A DNA stretch of 64,000 nt, taken from assembly GCF_016625195.1 (NCBI RefSeq), contig NZ_JACVUP010000004.1, positions 266,155 to 330,154 of the forward strand, given 5' to 3'. Positions 48,956 through 57,095 of the stretch are shown in pieces. The notes below the pieces were generated by a model. That model did no database searches. It worked only from the letters and a program-made list of their open reading frames with translations, and was not told where the DNA came from. Made by a program: the position numbers and the translations under genes. The stretch's first letter is position 1; every line of letters begins with the position of its first letter. This DNA is from Erwinia sp. S63 (GTDB taxonomy: Bacteria > Pseudomonadota > Gammaproteobacteria > Enterobacterales > Enterobacteriaceae).

Positions 48956-48974
48956 GCGAATAGTTATCATTACA
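48956..48974 (-). promoter_or_regulatory. Fur box before fecIR
   Basis: On the minus strand the 19-bp stretch TGTAATGATAACTATTCGC agrees with the Fur consensus at 13 of 19 positions, with AATGATAA intact. Iron repression of fecIR through Fur is established in E. coli. Confidence 0.65.
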
Positions 48975-49069
48975 ATCGATGAGGTGCTTTTTTTGCTTGC
49001 GAAACCTATTCCTTGCTCTTGGGAATTTCAATATTTAGCAGGGATTAACACTCGTGTTTTAAGTTGCCT

Positions 49070-49957
49070 TTAAGTCATCCTTCCTGACAAGGTGCTCTTC
49101 AAAATCTCACTGAAAGCGGCACACGTTTTTGCTTTGCTGCTGTCATCATCAGGCCCCTGAAGCAGGATAAACTCTGCCTGCGGAAGCGAAGGTAAATTCA
49201 TTGCTTCAACGTTGTGCAAACCTGTGGGAACAGCTGATTGATTAAGGCAGCCAATACCCAGCCCAGCGACCAGCGCCGTTTGCAGTCCGCGAACACCCGA
49301 CGTTATGTGACGAATAAAAAAGGGTCGTTGATGCTGTTTCAGGGTCTGACAAGCCAGGCGATGCAATGAACAACCTTCAGGTAATAAGGCTAGCGGTACA
49401 GGCTCGTTTGCCACTGCGGGTAAGTTACCCACCCACATCATAGCCTCACGCATTAATAAAACTTCTCGCGGATGAGAGGTGGCGGGGTGAATTCCTGGGA
49501 TTCGCATTACTATTGCGAGGTCGATTTCACCGTGTTGCCAGGCGTTTTCGATATCACTACTTTTCCCCATCAAAGTACGCAGTCTCAAATGCGGGTAGTG
49601 CCGACTAAATCCCGCCAGCAAATTCACCATATCTGCGGGTCGACAATAGTCTGTGATGCCGAGACAAATTTCACCACTGAGCGAAACGCCTTGCAGATCG
49701 CGCCATGCCGCATCGGCAAGCGCCAGCAACTGCCTTGCATGCGGTAACAATTTTTCTCCGGCAACCGTGGGAACAACGCCACTTTTACTTCGAATCAGTA
49801 AGATTTGATTGGCACGTTGTTCTAATTTACGCAGCTGCTCACTCAGTGCTGATTGCGACAGGCAGCGCAGCGGTGCCGCCGCAGTCAGGCTCCCGGATTC
49901 AACAGCGGTGACGAAGCTGCGTAGTTGTTCCATATCGAAGCTGTTCATTTTATCCAT
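49070..49957 (-). CDS. LysR-family transcriptional regulator
   Basis: The 295-residue LysR protein has its helix-turn-helix at about 20-42 (SGSLTAAAPLRCLSQSALSEQL) and an effector domain from about 95. The start may be 49957 or 49948; neither has a strong ribosome site. It is divergent from a tautomerase gene at 50053 with 95 bp between the starts and is likely its regulator. Confidence 0.83.
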   Translation of the reverse strand: MDKMNSFDMEQLRSFVTAVESGSLTAAAPLRCLSQSALSEQLRKLEQRANQILLIRSKSGVVPTVAGEKLLPHARQLLALADAAWRDLQGVSLSGEICLGITDYCRPADMVNLLAGFSRHYPHLRLRTLMGKSSDIENAWQHGEIDLAIVMRIPGIHPATSHPREVLLMREAMMWVGNLPAVANEPVPLALLPEGCSLHRLACQTLKQHQRPFFIRHITSGVRGLQTALVAGLGIGCLNQSAVPTGLHNVEAMNLPSLPQAEFILLQGPDDDSSKAKTCAAFSEILKSTLSGRMT

Positions 49958-50052
49958 CGGTTAATTGATTAGATGCCATTCTATAATCCCGTTTTACCGA
50001 TGGTAATGCAATGCGCAATAGTGGTGATGAACCCACAATGAGGAGCATTAAC

Positions 50053-50445
50053 ATGCCACATATTGTTTTGCAGTTATCCGGCGAACGTGACAGTGATTTG
50101 ATGAGAAAGGCAGTTAAAACTATTAACAATTTCACCGCAGAAGTGTTTGGTAAAGATCGAGCAGTAATGGCAACCGCTGTACAGTTTATTCCCTCTGACC
50201 AGTGGTTTATTGGCGGAGTTGCACTGGATGAAATAGGAGGAAGCGCTTTTCATCTGGATATCAGCATCACCGATGAAACCAATACCAAAGCTGAAAAATC
50301 GCGTTATGTGCAAGAAGTCTTTAAGGCACTTAGCGCTTTACGACCTGATTTACATCAGGAAAGTTATGTCCATCTCATCGATGCACGTGCGGCGGCGTAT
50401 GGCTATGGTGGTCGTACTCAGGAGTGGCGTCATCAACACCCGTAA
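50053..50445 (+). CDS. Tautomerase-superfamily protein
   Basis: The 130-residue product begins MPHIVLQLSG; Pro2 becomes the N-terminal catalytic base of 4-oxalocrotonate tautomerase relatives once Met is removed. The start at 50053 behind GAGGAG is therefore preferred over the in-frame ATGs 15 and 42 bp upstream. At 130 residues it is of the long type with two beta-alpha-beta units. Substrate unknown. It is divergent from a LysR regulator. Confidence 0.75.
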   Translation: MPHIVLQLSGERDSDLMRKAVKTINNFTAEVFGKDRAVMATAVQFIPSDQWFIGGVALDEIGGSAFHLDISITDETNTKAEKSRYVQEVFKALSALRPDLHQESYVHLIDARAAAYGYGGRTQEWRHQHP

Positions 50446-51399
50446 TTCTCGGCGGCCCAGCGGGCCGCCTTCTGTCTCATTTTTGATTCTTGTCAGTAAA
50501 CGACTGGTAATTTTCCTTGGTGACGGTCTGATAGGGCACCCAGTTATAGCTTCGGTTTTCTTGCCGGTCAGCATATCGCTTGCCACATTAACTGCGCCAA
50601 TGGCCTGGCCTTTCGCATCCTGGAAGATGGTGACAGCCATTTTGCCGTTTTTGATGAACTGCAATCCATCAGGTGTGCCATCGATTCCTGCCACTAATAC
50701 ATCGCTCTTCTTCAACTGATCCAGTGCCATGATCGCACCAATGGCCATCTCATCGTTGTTAGCAACAATGGCGTTGATCGAATTGCCATCCTGCAACCAG
50801 GAGAGGGTTTTATCGACGGCTTCATTGCGTTGCCAGTTAGCGGTCTGCTTTTGAATGACCTTAAGACCCGGATGGGCGCTGACATAATCTTCAACGGCTT
50901 TAGTGCGTTGGCGCGCTTCCTCGGTGGAGAGTGAACCCATCAGGATGGCGATGTTCCCCTGGTTGTTCATGCGTTTTGCCAGCGCTTCAATCTCCATTTT
51001 TCCACTCAAAGCAGAGTCGGAGCCAACATAAGCCATCTTATCGCTCAGGGGCACTTCAGGTTTACGGTTGACGAAAATCAGAGGGATGTTGGCTTTCTTT
51101 GCTGCCGCAATCACAGGCATAACACCTTGCGTGTCTACCGGGTTAACGATAATCGCGTCGGCACCCTGATTAATAAAATCATCAACCTGCTGGATTTGCA
51201 GTGAAACATCCCCTTTAGCATCGGCAAACTGGCTATTCAATCCTTTCTCTTTCAACTGTGTTTCCATTTGACTGCGAAGGATAGAAACAAAGTTAAGATC
51301 CAGATTAGCCAGAGCAACACCCACCATATACGTTTTGGCTTGCACACCAAATACACTGAGTAAACCACAGGCGATCATTATTACTTTGATTATCTTCAT
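50350..51399 (-). CDS. Ribose/galactose-type ABC sugar-binding protein with C-terminal frameshift
   Basis: As written the frame gives 349 residues: a signal peptide (to ...GVQA, about 22), then a type I periplasmic binding fold (YMVGVALANLDLNFVSIL, GADAIIVNPVDT, VLVAGIDGTPDGLQFI). After codon 283 the frame leaves the family pattern and runs through the terminator into the antisense of the tautomerase gene. A one-base shift near 50550 restores NWVPYQTVTKENYQSF and a stop at 50477, just before the hairpin. So the gene has lost a base, or the assembly has. No permease or ATPase gene is adjacent. Confidence 0.82.
   Translation of the reverse strand: MKIIKVIMIACGLLSVFGVQAKTYMVGVALANLDLNFVSILRSQMETQLKEKGLNSQFADAKGDVSLQIQQVDDFINQGADAIIVNPVDTQGVMPVIAAAKKANIPLIFVNRKPEVPLSDKMAYVGSDSALSGKMEIEALAKRMNNQGNIAILMGSLSTEEARQRTKAVEDYVSAHPGLKVIQKQTANWQRNEAVDKTLSWLQDGNSINAIVANNDEMAIGAIMALDQLKKSDVLVAGIDGTPDGLQFIKNGKMAVTIFQDAKGQAIGAVNVASDMLTGKKTEAITGCPIRPSPRKITSRLLTRIKNETEGGPLGRRELRVLMTPLLSTTTIAIRRRTCIDEMDITFLM
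50451..50469 (+). terminator. Terminator between tautomerase and sugar-binding protein genes
   Basis: GGCGGCCC and GGGCCGCC form a perfect 8-bp stem over AGC, with a pyrimidine-rich tract and TTTTT further on (plus strand). It lies between two convergent genes, provided the binding-protein gene originally ended at 50477. Confidence 0.75.
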
Positions 51400-51432
51400 T
51401 TTTGTATCTCTGTAGGATGGATAGGGCTTCTA

Positions 51433-51446
51433 TGCACCCGGGTGCA
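51433..51446. promoter_or_regulatory. Perfect 14-bp palindrome, candidate operator
   Basis: TGCACCCGGGTGCA, 34 bp before the sugar-binding protein start codon. The CG-centred form resembles LacI/GalR-family operators. A second copy with two differences lies at 51612. Confidence 0.55.
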
Positions 51447-51611
51447 ATAAATTGCGTATCAACACAAATTACTATGTATATTTTCCGCTGCCTCCCTGAG
51501 GCGCTTAACATTACTTTCAGATGAGGCTAGAAATTAGTCAACGCGCTAAAAATCGATTCCTTCATCTGGATCACAAAATTTGGGCGAAGCATCCTAACAA
51601 GAGAATAAAAA

Positions 51612-51625
51612 TGCTACCGGGTGCA
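51612..51625. promoter_or_regulatory. Second copy of the palindromic operator
   Basis: TGCTACCGGGTGCA matches the palindrome at 51433 in 12 of 14 positions. The centres are 179 bp apart, close to 17 helical turns, which could allow repression by looping. Confidence 0.45.
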
Positions 51626-51778
51626 AATTTTTCTGGAAATGCTCCGTTTGCTTATTACCCGTTTAAGTTACAACATCCAATAGAATCACTGAAAGATGCG
51701 CATCAATAAGCCGCTGCGTCGTTTGATGCTGAACAGCAGTTTATAGCGCGCATCTAAAGAGCTTTCACCGGGGGGCAG

Positions 51779-52603
51779 TTAAAGATTACAAAGGTATTGA
51801 TAGACCTCAGCATCGCGTTTATCTGGCGTGAATCGAGAGCACTGCCGGCACTGGTGAGAGATAACCCGGTATTGCTTCAACAACCCCAGTTCGTTCAGGA
51901 TGCGCAGCCAACCCCTTGAGCCATAACACTTCTGCTCATAGATTTTTTCGCGAATGCTTTTCACGTCCACACGTAGCAGGGAGGCTTCAAGATTGCTGTA
52001 ATCCGGATGCAGCTTGTTCTTCCCTACCTTTTTGAACAAGAAATTTCGCACGTAAAATGAGGCTACGTTTGCCTTAACCTGAATGAATATATCATCCACT
52101 TTTTCAACAAATATGGTGTAAATCATGATCTTGAGATAGAGCATAAACACCAAGTTGTCGCTTTGGGATTGGTGTTTTACTGAGAGGGTGCCTAACTCAA
52201 CCACTTTGCGTTGTTCCAGGCGCAATGCGTCAAGTTCTTCCCGGAACAACGTGGCGCAGGGAATGTTGTTTTCATGGCGGCCTATCACGCTGATGGTGCC
52301 CAAAATATCTTGTTCTTTTCTCGCGAGGAATAGGGTGCTGTTGGGATTAAGCAGACCTTCGTTGTAGAGGAAAATAGAGCGGCTGTCTTTAACTATGCCA
52401 GTGCGGCGATATTCGCCGTTGGTCATTTCCATTCCCTTGAGAAACTCTATAAAACCGGTGGCAGGTGCGATGCTAATCCTGTCATCAATATCATTAATTA
52501 TTTTGCAGATTCTATGCGTTCTCTTATTGAGTACGCCATCAGATATCGCACTGCTAATAACTGATTTCCTTGATAAATGCACGGTATACCTCAACTCATC
52601 CAC
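51779..52603 (-). CDS. FeeM-like acyltransferase domain protein (putative N-acyl amino acid synthase)
   Basis: The 274-residue product shows a GNAT-like core: TLFLARKEQDILGTISVI (about 90-107), then a loop with CATLFREELDALR and the strand VVELGTLSV (134-142). This order resembles FeeM-type N-acyl amino acid synthases, relatives of acyl-homoserine lactone synthases that use acyl-ACP. The first 60 and last 60 residues are unfamiliar; the end carries a CRQC pair. It is AT-rich with a GTG start (52603) and no good ribosome site, signs of acquired DNA. The assignment is tentative. Confidence 0.45.
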   Translation of the reverse strand: MDELRYTVHLSRKSVISSAISDGVLNKRTHRICKIINDIDDRISIAPATGFIEFLKGMEMTNGEYRRTGIVKDSRSIFLYNEGLLNPNSTLFLARKEQDILGTISVIGRHENNIPCATLFREELDALRLEQRKVVELGTLSVKHQSQSDNLVFMLYLKIMIYTIFVEKVDDIFIQVKANVASFYVRNFLFKKVGKNKLHPDYSNLEASLLRVDVKSIREKIYEQKCYGSRGWLRILNELGLLKQYRVISHQCRQCSRFTPDKRDAEVYQYLCNL

Positions 52604-52818
52604 GTTAAAGTATCGCTAATATAATAAACAAAAATGAACAATGGAATTACTTTGAGATTAAAATTTAGATCCACTTATGTGTTTTACTGATTGGATGTAG
52701 CGTATACGAAGATTTGGACGGATTGGCGAGATAAATGTGATGAATCCCTACATTTTCGCAGGTTTACAGATTAGCAGAATTTATTGATTTTGGTGATAGC
52801 GAGCGGAGAGTACAAAGT

Positions 52819-52842
52819 TGCCCGGCAATAAAGTGCCGGGCA
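52819..52842 (-). terminator. Hairpin after the TIM-barrel gene
   Basis: TGCCCGGCA and TGCCGGGCA form a perfect 9-bp stem over 6 bases, 8 bp beyond the stop. A short T-rich tract (AACTTTG) follows on the minus strand. Confidence 0.65.
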
Positions 52843-52850
52843 CGACAGGA

Positions 52851-53843
52851 CTAGTCTTCAATACTGCTTAACAGCGCATTCTGAATGATTCTCTGCGCTT
52901 TGAGTGGGTTTTGTTCACTTTGCGCCGCTTGTAACGCGGCAATATCCAGCTTATCCAGGGCACGGTAAATATGCTTCAGGAATCGAATCGACAGATTGGC
53001 GGCTTCAACATGGTCTTCACGGAAGGGGAACTGGTCTAGCTGCCATACGCCATCCCAATTATTGATTTTGAGCACATAGAAGAACTCAAAAATTTCTGTC
53101 ATGTGCACTGTGCCGACAACGAGATCGTCATCCCAGCCACGTAGGTTGTCATTCACGTCCATACCGAACAGCCTGCCGCGGTCAATTATCAGCTGGGCTG
53201 AGTCCGCGGGTGATTCACCGGCAAATAGCGCGTGGCCAAAGTCCAGCAACACTCCAACATTATCGAGTCCAATATCTTCAATCCCCAGTAAGGTGCGTGC
53301 AGCGGAATCCCAGGTCATTTTAACGCGTGGTTCGCGCGGTTTATATTCGATGGCAAATTTGACATCAGGATTGGCACTCGCCAGTTCGCGCATGCCATCA
53401 ACCGCCAGTTTCCAAAGATTTTTATGATCAACCTGGAAGGGATAATCCCATCCATCTTGTCCCGGCCAGATTTTCACATAATTGGCACCCAATTCCCGCA
53501 CGACTTTGGCCGCTTCATGCATCAGATCGAAGGCCTGTTTGCGCAGTGCGGGATCGGGATTAGTAAAGGCACCGCGAGAAAAGCGGCGCAGATAGATTTC
53601 AGGCGTCACGCCAATGGCTTTCAGCCCTGCATGGTCCAGGGCTTCTTTAACCTGGGCAACGGTAACACCTTCAGTAAAGGGATAGGGCACATCAACATAC
53701 GATAAGTCTTCAACACTGCCAGCCAGTTTGATCTGGTCTAGCGTGCTGAGCGCCGGACCGTATCCGTCGACGGCATAACGATCTATGTAGTTAGCAAAAT
53801 GCCACAAACCGGCACCAAATTTCGGGTAGGTGTAACCACTCAT
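52851..53843 (-). CDS. TIM-barrel (xylose isomerase-like) protein
   Basis: The 330-residue barrel has sugar isomerase/epimerase marks: [58 protein letters not shown] and [15 protein letters not shown]. Acidic and histidine residues at strand ends suggest metal binding. Start behind AAGGAGAA. It resembles sugar isomerases acting on keto- or deoxysugars, but the substrate is unknown. It is divergent from an M24-type gene, with a palindrome between, and the two may form one pathway. Confidence 0.72.
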   Translation of the reverse strand: MSGYTYPKFGAGLWHFANYIDRYAVDGYGPALSTLDQIKLAGSVEDLSYVDVPYPFTEGVTVAQVKEALDHAGLKAIGVTPEIYLRRFSRGAFTNPDPALRKQAFDLMHEAAKVVRELGANYVKIWPGQDGWDYPFQVDHKNLWKLAVDGMRELASANPDVKFAIEYKPREPRVKMTWDSAARTLLGIEDIGLDNVGVLLDFGHALFAGESPADSAQLIIDRGRLFGMDVNDNLRGWDDDLVVGTVHMTEIFEFFYVLKINNWDGVWQLDQFPFREDHVEAANLSIRFLKHIYRALDKLDIAALQAAQSEQNPLKAQRIIQNALLSSIED

Positions 53844-53894
53844 AAGACATTCTCCTTAGGGATTAGGGTAATCCGAGGCGCTACAATGATGGAC

Positions 53895-53908
53895 TGAATA
53901 TATATTCA
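53895..53908. promoter_or_regulatory. Perfect 14-bp palindrome in a divergent promoter
   Basis: TGAATATATATTCA, with a related but imperfect TTATATATTCC about 8 bp to its right. It lies 51 bp before the TIM-barrel start, between two divergent genes, and is a likely operator for an unknown regulator. Confidence 0.5.
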
Positions 53909-54136
53909 CTAACGGTTATATATTCCATTCTGCGCCTTGAGCTTCTTGCTTAACCAGCATTGATTGAAGAAATTGAGGGTGGCCTCACACAAAATTTGTG
54001 TGTATGAGGTGAGAAAGGAATCGGTAAAGACATTATCCGTGCACAATTAAAATCAACAGCTGCTACCTTGCTAAATCCTGCGGCAATCAGTTTCCGCCAC
54101 TCCAGCCTTCGACACGTTAACCTGAGGTCATTCATC

Positions 54137-55531
54137 ATGATGTCTCCCCCAATCCAGCTTGGCCCGACTAAAGCACCGATAAAATTTACCCAGGTTGAAC
54201 CCGTATTCCTCTCCGACGAGACCATGCTGGAGCGAAAAAATAAGGTCATGCAGGGGATGGTTAACGGCGGTTTTGATGCGCTGGTAATTTATGCAGACAA
54301 AGAACACGGCGGGAATTTTGAATACATAACCGGATTTATTCCGCGCTTTGAAGAAGGGCTGCTGATAATTGATGTCCGAGGTAACTGCACCGTTATCCTG
54401 GGAAATGAGAATCTCAAACTTGCCCGCTTTTCACGCGTATCTGTCACCTTGCTTCATTGCCCGTTATTTTCGCTGCCTAATCAGCCCATGGACCACGAAA
54501 CACCCCTTGAAGACCTTCTGGCCTCTGCCGGGCTGAGTGATAAAGGCAAAGTTGGCCTGGTGGGATGGAAAATGTTTACCCCAGCCGCAGGCAATGGTTC
54601 TGCCTATTTCGATGTACCTTATTTTATTGTTGACGCGGTGCAACGCACGCTAAGAAAAGAGGCTGAATTGCTTAATGCTGCGCACGTCTTTATTGGTGGA
54701 GAGAACGGCGCCAGAGTGACCAATAACACCAATGAAATCGCGCATTATGAATATGGAGCCAATCTGGCATCGAACTGTATTCTTGATGCATTAGACGCGG
54801 TTGAAGTGGGTGTAAGAGAAGTAGAATTAGGCGCGCTTCTGGCTGCTGAAGGTCAATATAATACTGTGGTATCCATTGCTGCCACGGGCGCTCGCTTTGA
54901 TCATGCTAACCTTTATCCTGGTTACAAAAAGGTGCAGCAGGGCGATCCTTTGTCGCTAACAACGGGATTTAAAGGCGGCCTGTCCAGCCGAGCGGCCTTC
55001 GTCATTGCTCATCCTTCCGAACTGCCTGATGCACAGAAGGATTGGCTGGAAAGAATCGCTAAGCCTTACTTTTCCGCGCAGGTGGCCTGGCTTGAGAATA
55101 TCCATGTTGGTATGCCCGGCGGTGAGCTTTATGACTTGATCGAAGATGTACTGCCTAAAGCTCGTTTTGGCTGGCACCTGAATCCAGGCCATCTGGTTGC
55201 TGATGAAGAATGGATGTCATCGCCGATTTACCATGAATCTCGCGAAAAGTTGAAAAGTGGCATGATATTGCAAATCGATATCATCCCCTCTGTACCGGGC
55301 TATAACGGTGTTAGTGCAGAAGAGTGTGTCGTGTTGGCTGATTCATCACTTCAGGGCGCGATCGCCGTAGCATACCCGAAACTCTGGCAACGAATTACGA
55401 CTCGACGTGATTACTTGTGCGAAGAAATCGGCATTGAACTCAATGCCGATGTATTGCCGTTATCCAATGCTGTGGGGTATTTAAGGCCGTTTTTGCTGGC
55501 TAAAACCCTGTCTCTTAGCGTTGAGAAATAG
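54137..55531 (+). CDS. M24 (pita-bread fold) protein, metal ligands largely missing; creatinase-like
   Basis: The 464-residue protein has an N-terminal creatinase-type domain (about 30-170) and a C-terminal pita-bread domain (about 200-440). True aminopeptidases have D, D, H, E, E as metal ligands. Here Thr275/Thr276 and Ser284 sit near the Asp positions, H352 (NPGHLVADEEW) and a late Glu (E395/E396) remain, and D381 replaces a Glu. The fold therefore resembles metal-free hydrolases such as creatinase. Start: ATG 54137 or 54140, behind GAGG. It is divergent from the TIM-barrel gene. Confidence 0.72.
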   Translation: MMSPPIQLGPTKAPIKFTQVEPVFLSDETMLERKNKVMQGMVNGGFDALVIYADKEHGGNFEYITGFIPRFEEGLLIIDVRGNCTVILGNENLKLARFSRVSVTLLHCPLFSLPNQPMDHETPLEDLLASAGLSDKGKVGLVGWKMFTPAAGNGSAYFDVPYFIVDAVQRTLRKEAELLNAAHVFIGGENGARVTNNTNEIAHYEYGANLASNCILDALDAVEVGVREVELGALLAAEGQYNTVVSIAATGARFDHANLYPGYKKVQQGDPLSLTTGFKGGLSSRAAFVIAHPSELPDAQKDWLERIAKPYFSAQVAWLENIHVGMPGGELYDLIEDVLPKARFGWHLNPGHLVADEEWMSSPIYHESREKLKSGMILQIDIIPSVPGYNGVSAEECVVLADSSLQGAIAVAYPKLWQRITTRRDYLCEEIGIELNADVLPLSNAVGYLRPFLLAKTLSLSVEK

Positions 55532-55547
55532 CGCTGTTTAGCACGCA

Positions 55548-57095
55548 TTAAGGCTTAATTTGATTGCGTCCGCTGCGCTTTGCCAGATACAGAGCCTTAT
55601 CGGCTTCCTGTTTCAGTTGGTCTGCTTCGCCGGTTTTACCGGTTGACGTCAGCGTGCTGTAGCCGGCGCTGATGGTCACTACGCCAGCTGGAACATCTGA
55701 GCTTTCATGTGCAATGCCGGTTTCTGCAACAAATCTGACCGCGCGCTCAGCCACTTTTTTGGCATCAAAGGCTGAGGTGCTGGGCAGAATGATCGCAAAC
55801 TCTTCGCCGCCATAACGTGCCACGATATCGCCTTGATAATGCACGCTATCCTTTAACGCCAGGCCTACATCCTGCAAGCACTCGTCGCCAGCAACGTGCC
55901 CATAGGTATCGTTATAGCGCTTGAAGTAATCGATATCGATCATCACCAGCGACAGCGGTTCGCCATTCTTTTCAGAACGAAGCAGCGCCTGTTCCAGTAG
56001 AGCATCAAACTGACGACGGTTTGCCAGGCCAGTCAAGCCATCCACCAGTGCTAAAGATTGCAGCGTGTGGTTGATGGTGGTCAGTTCATCACGAACATGG
56101 GTCAGCTCAATTTGATTGCGTACATTGGTACCCACCTGGCGCAATACAAAGATGCCCATTCCAGTAATGGTTAATAACAGCACGATGTTGAGCAAGACAT
56201 TGGTCAAGTTGGCCGCCATCCACTCCATGCGAATCCGATCGCGGTCATATCCTGCCGTCACGATCAGTGGGTAACGCTCCAGTCGGGCGTAACCAAATAC
56301 ACGTTCTACACCATCAAGCGTCGAACGCCAGGTCGCGCTGCCGCTCGACGCCGATTTAAGCTCGGTTTGAAATAGCGGGCTGCCGGAAAGGGTCCGGCCA
56401 ATATAAGAGTCAGGAAAAGGGCGAATATAAAGGGCGGTGGCATCCGCCAGGATCAATCCCAGCGCATCTTTATCTCCAAGCGTGTAGTAGCTGTAGTACT
56501 GCCGGAAATAATCCACTTTGACCGTAGCAAGAGCGACGCCGGCAAAATTGCCTGCATTATCATTGAGACGAACCGAAACAGGTATCACCAGATCGCCCGT
56601 TGAACGACTGCGGATGACATGGCTGATATGGATATCCAGACTGGGATGCGTCCGATGCCAGACAAAGTAATCGCGATCGGCGTTACTGGCATTGGTCGGC
56701 GTGAAGTTGCCAGATGAAGCAACCCAATGTCCCTCGGTGTCGTAAACAAACAATCCATGAAGCTGCGGCAGTTTGCTCTGCTGGTCCTTGATTTGATGCA
56801 GGAATTGCGGCGTTGCAGCAAAGCTGTTGCCGTTTTGGCGTAACTGCCGCACAGCATCCGCGAGGGTAATATCAACCTGTAAAAAGGCATCTTCAGCTTG
56901 TTTGGCTAATGAGAGCGAAAGATTTCGTGCATCTTCTTCTTTTTCTGTCAGGTGTTGCTGCCAGGAGTGCCAAAGAGACCAGGCATTAATCGCCACCACC
57001 AGTAAACTGATGGAAAGCAGAAATACGGCCATACTTCTTCCAAGAGAGGTCTTTAGCAAGCGAGGAGCGCTATCAGAAAGGACACTTTTACGCAT
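55548..57095 (-). CDS. Membrane diguanylate cyclase with Cache sensor
   Basis: The 515-residue product has spans at about 21-41 and 296-318 enclosing a periplasmic double-Cache-like sensor, then a GGDEF domain (about 345-510) with ARYGGEEF (429-433) and DIDYFKRYNDTYGH. It should make c-di-GMP in response to an outside ligand. The position where the inhibitory RxxD site normally stands reads YQGD (420-423), so product inhibition is probably absent. The start has an AAGAG ribosome site. It is a single gene, convergent with the M24 gene. Confidence 0.9.
   Translation of the reverse strand: MRKSVLSDSAPRLLKTSLGRSMAVFLLSISLLVVAINAWSLWHSWQQHLTEKEEDARNLSLSLAKQAEDAFLQVDITLADAVRQLRQNGNSFAATPQFLHQIKDQQSKLPQLHGLFVYDTEGHWVASSGNFTPTNASNADRDYFVWHRTHPSLDIHISHVIRSRSTGDLVIPVSVRLNDNAGNFAGVALATVKVDYFRQYYSYYTLGDKDALGLILADATALYIRPFPDSYIGRTLSGSPLFQTELKSASSGSATWRSTLDGVERVFGYARLERYPLIVTAGYDRDRIRMEWMAANLTNVLLNIVLLLTITGMGIFVLRQVGTNVRNQIELTHVRDELTTINHTLQSLALVDGLTGLANRRQFDALLEQALLRSEKNGEPLSLVMIDIDYFKRYNDTYGHVAGDECLQDVGLALKDSVHYQGDIVARYGGEEFAIILPSTSAFDAKKVAERAVRFVAETGIAHESSDVPAGVVTISAGYSTLTSTGKTGEADQLKQEADKALYLAKRSGRNQIKP

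Larger units (their letters stand above)
51400..51778. other. Intergenic region with two palindromic operators
   Basis: This 379-bp stretch upstream of the sugar-binding protein holds two related 14-bp palindromes (51433-51446 and 51612-51625) and no convincing gene. A 62-codon frame at 51521-51709 lacks a ribosome site and family resemblance. Confidence 0.6.
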
